A stretch of DNA of 29,877 nucleotides from NCBI GenBank assembly GCA_025526915.1, contig JAHLKH010000257.1:1-29877 (forward strand), read 5' to 3'. Below the pieces are notes generated by a model. It saw only the letters and a list, made by a program, of their open reading frames with translations. It was not told the DNA's origin and made no database searches. How positions within the stretch are numbered: the first letter of the stretch is position 1; each line of letters starts with the position of its first letter. The DNA comes from Entophlyctis helioformis (lineage: Eukaryota; Chytridiomycota; Chytridiomycetes; Chytridiales; Chytriomycetaceae). Positions 1-9,675 of the stretch are shown in pieces. The position numbers and the translations under genes are program-made.

Positions 1-157
1 ACTGCTCACTTGTGTGTGTATCGTGATCTCCCTTCATGATCATCGGCGGTGTTGGGTCGGCCATAAAGGTGCGGGCACTGCCAGAAGCTAGTGAGTGGTG
101 TGCAGTAGCTCCAGTCTGTTGCAGTGACTACCCGCTGACAGACTTTGCATGCGACAG
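1..157 (+). other. Left edge: probable intron of the PDI-like gene
   Basis: No coding exon is visible here. A thioredoxin active-site motif (CxxC), expected just upstream of the first visible exon, is not encoded in any frame, so that exon must lie left of the window. The segment ends in a usable acceptor (gcatgcgacag, AG at 156-157) immediately before the exon that starts APEY. Read as intron plus window edge. Confidence 0.5.
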
Positions 158-1615
158 GCGCCAGAGTACAACGTGGCGGCAAGCAAGCTGCAAGGTCTGG
201 CCAAGGTCGTTGCCGTTGACTGCGATGACAACATGAACAAGGAGCTGTGTGGCCGCTTTGGCATCCAGGGATTCCCGACGCTCAAGGTCTTTTCGGCGGC
301 CCCAAGGGCATGCCCGAGGGTACGTGTGCTTGCATGCGATGCCGCATTGGATCTGCCGGCCAACTCAACGCGACGTGGCTGTGCTGCAGACTACAACGGA
401 GAGCGCACTGCCAAGGCGATTGTCGACTACATGATCCCCAAGATCACTGCCAAGCATGTGCGCCAGATTGGTGCCGAGGGAAAGAAGTCGGTTTCGATCG
501 AGTCGTTTGTGGGCGACGGGGTAAGTTTGGCAGTCGCTTGTGATACTGTCCTAGCGGCGCCGGTGGATTGACCGACAGCGTTTGCACAGGCTGGAAAGAT
601 GCCTCGCGCTCTGTTTGTTTCCAACAAGGCCATCACTCCGCCGCTCTACAAGGCGCTGTCGGTCGAGTACAAGGGAAGACTCGCGTTTGCGGAAGCCAAA
701 GGACCAAACGCCAAGTATGCCGAGCGCTCACGACCAAGGTGCCCAGCATTCTGGTGTGGCCAAAGGATGCGACGTTTGACGACAAGCCGATCGAGTATGA
801 GGGTATGTGCGGCAGGCAGAGCCCATCTCACGCCATGTCGTCTTCTGGCACCATCAGATGATTGGCTGCTGCTAACGTGGCGCTGTTCCAGGCACGCTCA
901 AGCAGAAGCCGCTCAAGGAGTTCTTTGACAAGCACGCATTGGCTGCCAAGGAAGCCAAGCCTGCAAAGAAGGACAAGAAGGACAAGAAGCCGGCCGACAA
1001 GGCCAAGCCAAACAGCACCAGCGAGAAGCAGCTCAAGACTGAAGTGCCCACTGCCGAAGAGCCTTGTAAGTGGCCCTTATCTCTGCCATGCACACTGCGC
1101 AGTACACGCGTCTAATACGACGGTGCACAAACCCTGGACCACTCAGTCGACCCGTCCATCCCAGAGCTCAAGACGCAGGAGGATCTGCAAACCCTGTGTC
1201 TGGACCGTCCAGGCGTGTGCGTGATCTCGTTTGCGACGCTCGAGCCGTCGTTTCCCGAGAGCGTGGCTGCCCACAACGCCACGCTGTCGATTGTCGAGGA
1301 CGTCAAGCTCGCGTTTCACAAGCGCAAGAACAGCCCGTTTACGTTTGTGTGGGTCAACGCCGTCGAGGCCGGCCGCAAGCTCCAGCGCGACTTTGATGTC
1401 TCGGACAGCTACCCCAACATGCTCGCCATCAACACCAAGAAGAAGGCGTTCCGGCCGCTGCGGGGTGCGTTTGACCAGGAGTCGATTGTCGCGTTTCTGG
1501 GCGATATCATGGCAGGCAAGGGACGCAGCTTTGCGTTTACGTTTTCGCCCCAGCTTGACATGGCCAAGAAGGCGTCTGCTGCCAGTCTGAGCCAGCTGGA
1601 CGCGACGAGCTGTGA
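158..1615 (+). CDS. ER thioredoxin-fold protein, PDI/P5-like (5' partial)
   Basis: Five exons: 158-319, 390-520, 590-802, 892-1065, 1147-1615; introns of 70, 69, 89 and 81 nt, all GT-AG. The first exon gives the second half of a redox thioredoxin domain (VDCDDNMNKELCGRFGIQGFPTLKVF region) followed by a DYNGERTAKAIVDY stretch typical of P5/PDIA6-type protein disulfide isomerases. A second thioredoxin-like domain without CxxC follows, then a Lys-rich linker (KKDKKDKKPADK) and a third thioredoxin fold. Family role: oxidation and isomerisation of disulfides in the ER lumen. The frame slips by one missing base at about 294-296 (GGCGG context), about 723-726 and about 1575-1592. Past the last slip the frame ends in RDEL-stop at 1613-1615, an ER-retrieval signal variant, which is why I chose that stop. 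Without the slip the ORF runs to 1841 through implausible sequence. Convergent with ASF1. Confidence 0.75.
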
Positions 1616-1879
1616 TCCATCCGTCGCTGGTTCGCCAGAGAGTCTCATGAGAATAAGGCGCTGTGTGTGTTGTTTTGGTATATATCTGTTGGCTTTTATG
1701 CATGCGTGCCTGTTTACCGTCCTCCTCTTGCTTGTGGCTGGCGGTCCATGCCAGTCATTGCGGTGCATCTGTCCAGACATTGGGTTGGAAACCCAAGGAG
1801 ACGGCAATGGAATGAACAAACGGGCGCTTGCAGAGGAATAATGGTGACTTCATGATGCGTAACTGGCCAAGCAGCACGG

Positions 1880-3017
1880 TCACAGTTCGACCATCATCAT
1901 CGAGTCTGATGGCTGTGACGCGGTCGTGGTGATGCCAAGCATGCCCTTACTTGCTTGCCCTGTCTCGCCCGCACTCTGTGTGTTTGCTCCAGCCGGCCCG
2001 TCCCTGTGCAAAGAAAAGCAAGCCAGCAAGCCAGCCCACGGTTCGCGTTAATCCACAGTCTGAGATCTCCAGTCGCTGCGGCCATGGCACGGCAACCAAC
2101 ATACCATGAGATGGGGAACCGCGTCACCTGGAAAAGACACACACACGGGATGGTCAGTGCCCGTCCACACATAGGAAGGTGACGAAGATGAGGAGGAAGC
2201 GGGCGGGCAGATGAGATGCACCAGTCATACCTTGGGCTTATCAGCAAGAATGTTCCGGAACAGCAGGCCAAAGTCGATCGTCGTCGGCGGCTCTTCAGAC
2301 GCATACAGGGCAGCAAGCGCCTCGTCCTGGAACTCGTTGTTGACATAGTACCCGACCCGCACAAACTCCTGGTTGAAGTAGAGCGCGGACACCAGCACGA
2401 CCGTCACGCCCAGCGCGTCGGATTTTGGGATCTGGTCAGGGTTGGGCGGTGGCGCCTGTGAGAGGGGTTCGGTGGGCATGGGCGGGCGGGAGGGGAGATG
2501 GGGAGGCGCATGGCGGGACGGTCAAGATGCAGCGCCATCAAGCGAATGTCAGCCAAGGGACGGCGGTGCATTGGCCAGGCACGGCACGACGGCGTGATGG
2601 GCCAAGCGGACGGACGGACGGACCTCGAGAACAAACTTGCTGACGCCGACCGGCAGCGGGCCGACCATGACTGACTCGAGCACCTGGTCGTGCGACTCGC
2701 TCAGTGCGCTGCCGACATAGATGACCTTGAACTCAATGTCTGGCGGGCAGGCGGGCCGGGTCAGTGGCCGCCTGCTTGCGACGACGCAGCAGCAAGAGTC
2801 CTCACCGTCCTTGAGCTCCGAGACGACTTCAAAGGTGATTTCAAACTGGAGCGGGGCCAGAAAGGGGGCTGGGTTGTTTTGGAGCTGTGGGGCGAGCGAG
2901 GGCAGCAGCGGCAGCAGGGGCGACGGTACGCAGGGTCAGCACTAGGCAGCAAGGCAGGGGCGGCTGCAGAGGAGCAGCCTTGCTTGCCTCGACGTTGAGG
3001 ATGTTGACCAGCGACAT
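1880..3017 (-). CDS. ASF1: Histone chaperone ASF1
   Basis: Six exons on the minus strand: 3017-2988, 2884-2806, 2739-2624, 2455-2231, 2127-2105, 2003-1880, giving 198 aa, close to the usual fungal/animal size. The protein begins [18 protein letters not shown] and contains the Asf1 immunoglobulin-like core: [38 protein letters not shown], the H3-binding strand [26 protein letters not shown], and [19 protein letters not shown]. It binds H3-H4 dimers and passes them to CAF-1 and HIRA in nucleosome assembly. A short Ser/Thr-rich tail ([11 protein letters not shown]...) follows the core. Intron 1 (2987-2885) has a GC donor. Intron 3's donor sits in a GTCC repeat. A CCAAT motif lies about 55 bp upstream of the ATG. 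No frame breaks. Start chosen because MSLVNI aligns with the family N-terminus. Confidence 0.93.
2885..2987 (-). other. GC-AG intron of ASF1 (intron 1)
   Basis: The exon ends GTCGAG and the intron starts GCAAGCA, ending CCCCACAG. Joining NVE to LQNNPAPF restores the Asf1 N-terminus in frame; no GT donor nearby does so. Confidence 0.85.
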
Positions 3018-3197
3018 CAGAGATTCGGACGGAATTGATTGAGAGGCGGACAAAATCTGTATTGGACCACCGACGAGCGAGCAAGAGAGCAAAATGATAC
3101 GGAGCGGGATGGTGGGATGGAAAGTGGTGGGATGGTGGATAGAGAATGAACACAGAGGCGAGTGGCATGCAACTGTCCAGGACGCTCAAACGCCTCG

Positions 3198-5710
3198 TCA
3201 GAACTGGAGCAGGATCTGGGGGTAGACCTCGTGGATCTTGCGGTAGAGGTCGGGCTTGGTGCGCATGAGCGCGCTGGGGTCCTCGGCAATGCAGACAAAC
3301 GTGGTGGCGACGCCAGAGTCAATGACACTCGAGAGCACCGCAAACTCGGACATGCCGATGAACAGGCCAATGAGCGCAACGATGATGTAGTTGGCGACCA
3401 GCTCGGGGACGGTCGGCGAGATTCTGACGTACGCAACGCCAACCAGGGCCGTGAGCAGACCAATGAAGAAGGCGCCCATGCCCAGCACACTGCCAATCAG
3501 ATCGTCGTTGATGATGGCGTCGATGCCGCGCGTCTTGACAAGCTCCCACGTGTCCTTGCCGGCAGTGCAGTAGTCCTTGCCGTAGATGGCGACCTGGGTG
3601 AAGGCGTACTTGTTAAAGTACTCTAACAGGTCTTCGATGCAGGCAAGGATGCACTGGATGCAGCAGAAGAGAATCGCCATGGCGGCATTGTCACTGTCCT
3701 GCTGGGCCTGGCGGGCAATGGCGCGGAGCGTCTGCACGATGGCAATGATGAGCGAGCCGTAGCAGACGGGGCCAAAGCTGGTCGTGAGCGCGCGCTTGGC
3801 AGCCGCAGACGTCGGGTTCTTGACGGGGACCGTAACCAGGCCGTTTGCGTCCGCAACGCCCATGAAGTAGTAGGTGGCAAACAGACCCGAGATGGTCACA
3901 TGCACCACGTTCTTGATGACCTGGGTGGTCCAGTAGAAGACAAAGAGCGAGAAGACCATGATAAAGTAGCCCGCGCCGCCGAGGTTCTTCTGGTTGAGGC
4001 CGATCGAGATGCCGACCACACCAACGATCCAGATGACCGAGAAGACGGCCGAGGCGATGAGGCCAACGACACCAACGACGATCGTGGCGGGGTAGCTGCC
4101 GGTGATGGACGTGACCGTCTTGAGCATGACCTTGGCGAAGGGAATGCGGGATCTGCACGACCAGGCGAACCAGGCAAACAGGCCGGCAAAGACGAGGTAC
4201 AGGATGGCGGCGATCACGATGCCCAGGTAGAAGAAGACGGCCGCAAAGGCAACCATGAAGAGGATCGTGAACACGAGCGAGGCCTTGATGAGCTTGCCGG
4301 CGAATCTGGACATTGTTCCGACGAGGCAAGTGTCAGAGTGGTGCGATGGAATAGTGACAGCGACAGACACACATGCCGATCAGGCAGATCCGGCAGATAA
4401 GGCAGCAGTTGGCAAGCATACCTCTGCATCAGCAAGAAGTAGACGAGCGACAGGACGAATCCGACAGCAACGCTGGCGCCGATGATGCCGCCAATGTCGC
4501 CAGCAGGGATATCGACCTGGATGCTTGTGGCATTGGCGGAACGAGAGCGGTTGTTGGAGCTGCCCGTGTTGGTCGAAGTGCCGTTGTTGACGGCATCCTT
4601 GATGTTGATGGCACCTGGCCACAGCCGCAGCAATTGTCAGAACACTGAAAGGGCAGAGGGACGGTGCATGGCGCATCCACGAGACAAGGCGACGATGGGC
4701 ATCATCCACAACGCACCATAGGCCGCAATGCCGAGGTAGGCAATGAGGAACACAATAAAGAGGATTGAAGCCCAGACGTCCTGTGGATACAGTCCATGCG
4801 ATGATGTCAGCGATCGTTCCACGGCGCTCCTGCACGAGCCAAGCAAGCATGTGCGGAACAACCGCAGCATGTCGCAACGGATCGCACGCCAGCCAGACAG
4901 CCAGGCAGTCAGGCAGGCAGCCAAGGGCAGCACCGCACATGCACCGCATTGCCGAGCCCAACAATGCCGCCGGATGCTGTGCTGGGCAATGTTGTGTTGT
5001 GTTGTGCGGTGCAGGCTGTCGGAGCGCGACAAGCAGCGGCACCCAAGCTCGGCGGAGGGGAGAGTTGGGCGGCAAAGAGAGAGAGAGAGGGGCGGGCTCA
5101 CCTTGTAGGGCGAGTCCTTCTTGAAGCGGTCCTCCTTCTTGGGCAGCAGGGCGTCGAGCGATTGGCCACCGCCGGCACCGGCAGCGAACGGAGCCTGCTG
5201 GGGCGGCTGCTGCTGGCCGTAGGGCTGCTGCTGTGCGTACGACTGTGGCGGCGGCTGTGCGTAGTAAGGCTGTTGTTGCTGCTGGGGAGGCTGCTGGCCG
5301 TAGGGAGCGTACTGCGGCTGCTGGCCGTACGGAGGCTGCTGGGCGTAGAGGGGCTGCTGGCCATATGGCGGCTGCTGGCCATATGGCGGCTGCTGGCCGT
5401 ACGGCTGTTGGGGCTGCTGCTGACCGTAGGGAGGCTGTGACGCCAAATCAGGAGAGCAGCGCGGCACCGCAGCGGATGCCAGGGGGTGCGTGCGTCAGTC
5501 GGCCGGTCGCACAGACAGACAGACAAGCGGGCAGACAGACAAGCGGGCAGACGAGCGGGCAGGCACGGCGGATCGAGCAGACGGGGGCAAGCATCTGGAC
5601 ATGGAGGCATATGCGCAGCCGTGCACCTGCCGCCACCCGCCGTCCTGCATGGCCCGCCAGCCCGCCCGCCGCCACACACGGCAAGGGCTCACCACCTGCT
5701 GGTACGACAT
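3198..5710 (-). CDS. PNS1: Choline-transporter-like membrane protein, Pns1/CTL family
   Basis: Five exons: 5710-5693, 5434-5102, 4780-4717, 4614-4422, 4305-3198; 571 aa, near the length of yeast Pns1. All introns are GT-AG (258, 321, 102 and 116 nt). The N-terminal 110 or so residues are a disordered tract of PYGQQ/PPYGQQ repeats. Then come a first membrane segment (WASILFIVFLIAYLGIAAYG), an extracellular Asn/Ser/Thr loop with several N-glycosylation sites, and about ten further membrane helices. The CTL signature is clear: NKYAFTQVAIYGKDYCTAGKDTWEL, then GIDAIINDDLIGSVLGMGAFF. Animal members transport choline or ethanolamine; the substrate of fungal Pns1 is unsettled. The start ATG (MSYQQV) sits in a six-codon exon. 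Head-to-head with an alpha/beta hydrolase, 66 bp between the two ATGs. Confidence 0.92.
5511..5570. repeat. Tandem repeat in PNS1 intron 1
   Basis: GACA tetranucleotides run into two near-exact copies of a block (gacagacaagcgggca) plus a diverged third. It lies wholly inside intron 1 of PNS1, so length change would not affect the protein. Confidence 0.75.
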
Positions 5711-5776
5711 GCGGCGATTTCACAAACGGGCGGAAAGCTCGCGGTTTGCACTTGCCGCCATACAACACACAGCGCA
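5711..5776. promoter_or_regulatory. Short bidirectional promoter between PNS1 and alpha/beta hydrolase 1
   Basis: Only 66 bp separate two divergent start codons (PNS1 ATG at 5710 on minus, hydrolase ATG at 5777 on plus). No TATA box is visible. Core elements for each gene must therefore overlap the other gene's 5' exon or leader. Inferred from gene placement only. Confidence 0.5.
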
Positions 5777-6917
5777 ATGCACGCAGTCACAGACAGCCAG
5801 CTGGCCGCTGCCCTCGACGTGGTGGCCAGGAACGGCCGGATCGTCTCGCACCCGGCCTGCGCCGCGCCCGTCCACGTCGTGTCCATCCACAGAGACTCGC
5901 CGCTGTGCGTGGTGTTCCTGCACGGCCTGACTGGCCAGGCAAGCGGCTCTCCTTCGTTGCCTCGTGTCGCTTGTGTGTGTGTGTGCCCTGACTGACGGAC
6001 GGACGGGCACCGTCTGAATGCTTTCGCCGACCGCGCCAGGTCAAGGAGCTCGGCTGCCAGATGGCCGCCATCGACCAGCAGCAGACACACTCGGTGCTGG
6101 CCTTTGACTACGTCGGCCACGGGCTGTCGCACCCCGTCGATGCCCTCGAGCCGTACCTCACTGCCAACATTGTCAAGGCGGCCATGGCCCTGATCGAGAC
6201 CTTGGCCCCAAAGCACGCTTCGCAGTTCATCGTGAGTGGCGTCCGGCCGGCATCTGTGGTGCCGATGCTCGTGCTTGCGGATCGCATGCTCCCAGAAAGC
6301 AGCGCGCAACCAGCACAACTGACATCGCCTTGCCTTCTGACCCGCGGCAGATGGTCGGCCACTCGTACGGCTGCACGATCGCTTCCAGAATCTCGCTCGA
6401 GTGGACCCGCCGCGACCAGGTGCTCGGCCTGGTGCTCATGTCGCCAAAGTCAGAAACGACCGACAAGGAGCGCGAGTTCTTTGCCAGCGTGCCCAAGTAC
6501 CCCGCCTTTGTCTTTTCCGCCTACTCGTGGCTCGACTCTCTCCGCGGCGCGTCGTCTGGCGTGGCCAAGGGCGGCTTTGCTGCCAACTCGTCCAAGGAGC
6601 TGCGGCTCTTTGGCACGGATCTGAGCTCGACCATGTCCGGCATCGCCCGCAAGAACGTCATGGCAGGCGTCACCTTTGCCGGCGAGGAGGTGTACACCAA
6701 GGTCACGGCCCCAATCTTGCTTATTGGCGGCATCGAGGACCCCGTCGCGCCGCCCACGCCCAACATCACAGGCATCGCGCAGTGGGCCAAGGTCCCAGAG
6801 TCCAACGTGCACATTCTCGAGAACGCCTCCCACCAGGTCATGCTCGAAAAGGCATCTGCTGTCAACGGCCTGCTCTTGGCGTTTATTGCCGAGCGTTTGG
6901 AGGCTGCTGCCCAGTAA
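5777..6917 (+). CDS. Alpha/beta hydrolase fold protein 1
   Basis: Three exons: 5777-5938, 6040-6231, 6351-6917; 306 aa. Oxyanion-hole strand CVVFLHGLTGQ, then FDYVGHGLSHP, the nucleophile elbow GHSYG (GxSxG, first codons of exon 3), a candidate acid in GGIEDPVAPP and a candidate histidine in ENASHQVML. The triad looks complete, so an active esterase/lipase-like enzyme is likely; the substrate cannot be read from sequence. No signal peptide. Intron 1 has a GC donor (CAG then GCAAGC); intron 2 is GT-AG (119 nt). The next gene is another alpha/beta hydrolase in the same orientation 28 bp downstream, with matching motif order, so the two probably arose by tandem duplication and have diverged widely. 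Confidence 0.88.
5939..6039 (+). other. GC-AG intron of alpha/beta hydrolase 1 (intron 1)
   Basis: The exon ends GGCCAG and the intron runs from GCAAGCGG to CGCGCCAG (101 nt, phase 0). It joins HGLTGQ to VKELGCQM in frame. No GT donor within reach preserves the LHGLTG motif and the frame. Confidence 0.82.
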
Positions 6918-6945
6918 ACCATCTTCACATCGATCACGTCATCTC

Positions 6946-8081
6946 ATGGCATCAGCCGCCGTGGTGGCAACAGCCGTGGCTGCTAGCTCGGCACTCGCCG
7001 TCGCTGCGTGGGTCGGCAGCAGATGGGCATCGCCCGCATACCGCTCAGAGACCCTCGAGGAGCAGGGCCTGTCTGCCTTTGAGTCGCTCGTCACTGTGCG
7101 AAACAGCCTGTCTCTCAACAGGCTCCTGTGTCCGCACCCAACCAGCAGCGACACCGTCTTTGTGCTCATCCACGGCTTCGGCGGCCAGGTCCGTCAGTGG
7201 GCGCCGCTGGTGCACCTCCTTGCAGCGTACGGCACTGTGCTCGCCATCGACGCCGTCGGCCACGGCAAGAGCAAGACGTCTGCCAACATGGCCGATCATA
7301 CCAGCAGCCAGATCGTGGCGGATCTCCTCGCTGTGTTTGATGCGTCCGAGCCTGCCAAAGCCGCCAAGAACGTCGTCATCGTCGGCCACAGCTACGGCTG
7401 CGCACTGTCTGTCATCTTGGCAAACGAGCTCAAGGCACGCAGTCCAACGATCGCCCTCAAGGGCCTGATCCTGCTGGCACCAAAGTCCACGCAGCTGTCG
7501 AAAGACGAGCAGTTAAAGAAGCTGGTTGACTCGGTTCCGCTGCCTGGCTTGTGGCTGCTGCGGTTCATGGACACGTTCAGCGGCGGCTACTCCTCGTCTG
7601 TCAATCGCATGTACCACAAGGCCGATCTCACCACCCGCATGCGCCAGCTGCGTTGGAACCAAACAACGCCGTCCACGACAGTCAAGTTCACGGCGATGGG
7701 TGTAAGTGGGTTCCTGCAGCCAATGCATCTGCCATTCACTCACTCACCAACCTTGCCTGCCACACCCTAGATGAGCCTGCCCGGCCCTGAAAAGTACGCT
7801 GCAATCGAGTGTCCTATTCTGATTGTGAGTTGGCTCATCTCCCCGCCTTGGTTCATGCGAATCCGCTCTGACCATCAAACATCCATCCCAAGGTCTATGG
7901 AGAGCACGACCACGTCACATCGCGCGAGCCAGAGGTCGACAACATTGTCAAGTGGGCATCCAGCGCTCACATCACCATCCGCGGCTTGCCAACGTCGCAT
8001 CACATGCTTTGGGAAGCGACGAAAGAGACAACAGACTTTATTGAGGCATTCCTTCACAAGCAGGACGTCGTGCCGCAGTGA
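6946..8081 (+). CDS. Alpha/beta hydrolase fold protein 2 with N-terminal hydrophobic anchor
   Basis: Three exons: 6946-7701, 7771-7824, 7893-8081; introns of 69 and 68 nt, GT-AG; 332 aa. The first 27 residues (MASAAVVATAVAASSALAVAAW...) are hydrophobic and Ala/Val-rich, a signal anchor or secretion signal that the upstream paralogue lacks. Motifs: VFVLIHGFGGQVRQW oxyanion strand, AIDAVGHGKS, nucleophile elbow GHSYG, candidate acid in VYGEHDHV, candidate catalytic His in TSHHMLW. Likely a membrane-associated serine hydrolase of unknown substrate. The ATG is 28 bp past the stop of hydrolase 1. Convergent with IFT43 (63 bp between stops). Confidence 0.88.
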
Positions 8082-8144
8082 TGATGCCGCAATAGAATCT
8101 GCCCTTTATGCCATCAGCATCGATGCCGATTCATCCTTGCAGTA

Positions 8145-9630
8145 TCATATGGCTGCCATGGGAGACAGCTGTGCGGGACTGCTCAGACCAGGCACCGCAA
8201 CAGGGCCTCCTTGATCAGCGCGGATCTCTGAAGAGACCTGCGTAAACACAATGTCCCAGTCCCAAGGCTCGTCTGGCTCGTCCAACTGGCTTGGCGGACA
8301 CAGCGCCGCATTGATCAGCATCGACAAGTCAATGCCAGGCACAGACAGATGCTGAAGCTGCAGCCACCTGCACAGTTAGCAAACGCCCGCACCACCAATC
8401 CGCATGCGTTCGTTTGGCTCATTCGTGGATTGCAACGGCTCGCGTCTCTCCTTACCTGGCTTGCAATATCGTCCGTGTGTGCAATATCGTTCTCGAGCTC
8501 GCCAATCGTCCGCACATTCTTGTTCTTGACAGCCGGCGCAGCTGCCACCACAGCACTCGTGTCCTCGTCCTCGACATCCATGAGATCCGGAATCACAACC
8601 ATGACCTGGTCGCCCGCGTCGGTACTGCCGCGGCCCCCGCCACCACCTGCATTCGCCGGGCTCCCGACCGTTGTTTTCCTGCACCATGCATGCTAACCAT
8701 CAGTCGCACAGCTGGCCAGCGCGTCGCAGATCACGGCAGCCGCACCTGACTTTCTCCTTCTCGTCATCAATGTCGTCATTGAGTGCAAACGCTGCCCCGC
8801 GACTGATCCGCCGGCTCTTTTGACAAACGAGTCGTCCTTGGCGAGCGGCGACGGCGTCGGTCCGTTTGCGCTGTTCGCGTTGAGGGTCTCGGGGCTTGGC
8901 GATGTCGCACTCGTCTGCGCATCACCATCGGCGTCTGTCTTGATATCCAGCCTGCCATTGCCGCTGGGGCTGGTCGCGTCTTGCTTGCTACTGCCCATCC
9001 CAAACCTGGGAAGGAAACTGTCAATGGATGCCTTGATGCGGGACTTGGCGCGTGTCGAGGGCGGCGGTGGCGGTGCTTGCTGCTGCTGCTGCTGTTGAGA
9101 TGCCGACTGCTGTTGCGACAGGTTGTCTTGCAGCTGCTTGTCGTCCATGTTGAGCTGGTTGGTTGCAAGGGCCATTCAGACGCGACGCGTCCGTGAGACA
9201 GCCACACCACTGGATGTCAGCAACACACGAACAGATGCACGACAGAGAGTTACTGGCGGCGACCCACGTTGACATGGGACGAGTCGGCACGGTTCAAGAG
9301 TGCCGTCACATTCTCGGTGCTGCCCATGATGTTTGTGCCCTTGCGCAGGTCGTTCAGACTGCCCATGCCGCCACTCGACTTGCCAGCATTCTCGCTCCTG
9401 CTGTTGCGGCTGCTGCCGTTGTTGCCGTTGTTGGTGTCACCAGCAGCAGCAGCAGCCCCGCGGCCAGCACGGCGGCCAGCAACAGGTGCCGCCTTGCTCG
9501 GCAGCATGTTGGGCTCGATGGCATTGATGGCCTCTGCAAGCGACCCGTCAAGCGAGTCTGACGACTTCAAGAAGCGCGGCATGGCAGTCGTGTTGCCGTT
9601 GGTGTCGTCGTCGCCCTTGAACAGCGACAT
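8145..9630 (-). CDS. IFT43: Intraflagellar transport protein 43 (IFT-A subunit)
   Basis: The C-terminal half is recognisable: VVIPDLMDVEDED, an acidic stretch, TIGELENDIAHTDDIASQLQHLSVPGIDLSMLINAAL, then EPWDWDIVFTQVSSEI, matching the conserved IFT43 core. It belongs to the IFT-A complex that drives retrograde transport in flagella, so the organism should have a flagellated stage. Exons on minus: 9630-9268, 9154-8746, 8678-8456, 8357-8145; introns of 113, 67 and 98 nt. The first junction (AAC then GTGGGT, to CCAACCAG) is inferred. Alternatively IFT43 starts at 9175 (MALATNQ) and 9250-9630 is a separate 126-aa ORF. The N-terminal half is disordered (poly-Gln, poly-Pro, Ser/Gly), as is usual for the family. 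One base appears missing at about 8820-8825 (AAAA run). The ATG at 9630 is only 45 bp after the RPB7 stop. Confidence 0.82.
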
Positions 9631-9675
9631 GGATGTGAGTGTTGTGAGGAAAGAGTATCAAAGCCACGGCAGATT

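Noticed and set aside
1616..1841. C-terminal extension of the PDI-like gene with a hydrophobic, membrane-like stretch (CVCCFGIYLLAFMHACLFTVLLLLV)
   Set aside because: It arises only in the frame that misses the RDEL stop. The composition looks like 3' UTR and an ER luminal protein would not need it.
4781..5101. A snoRNA inside the 321-nt PNS1 intron
   Set aside because: No convincing C/D box pair or H/ACA hairpin layout was found by eye; a covariance-model scan would be needed.
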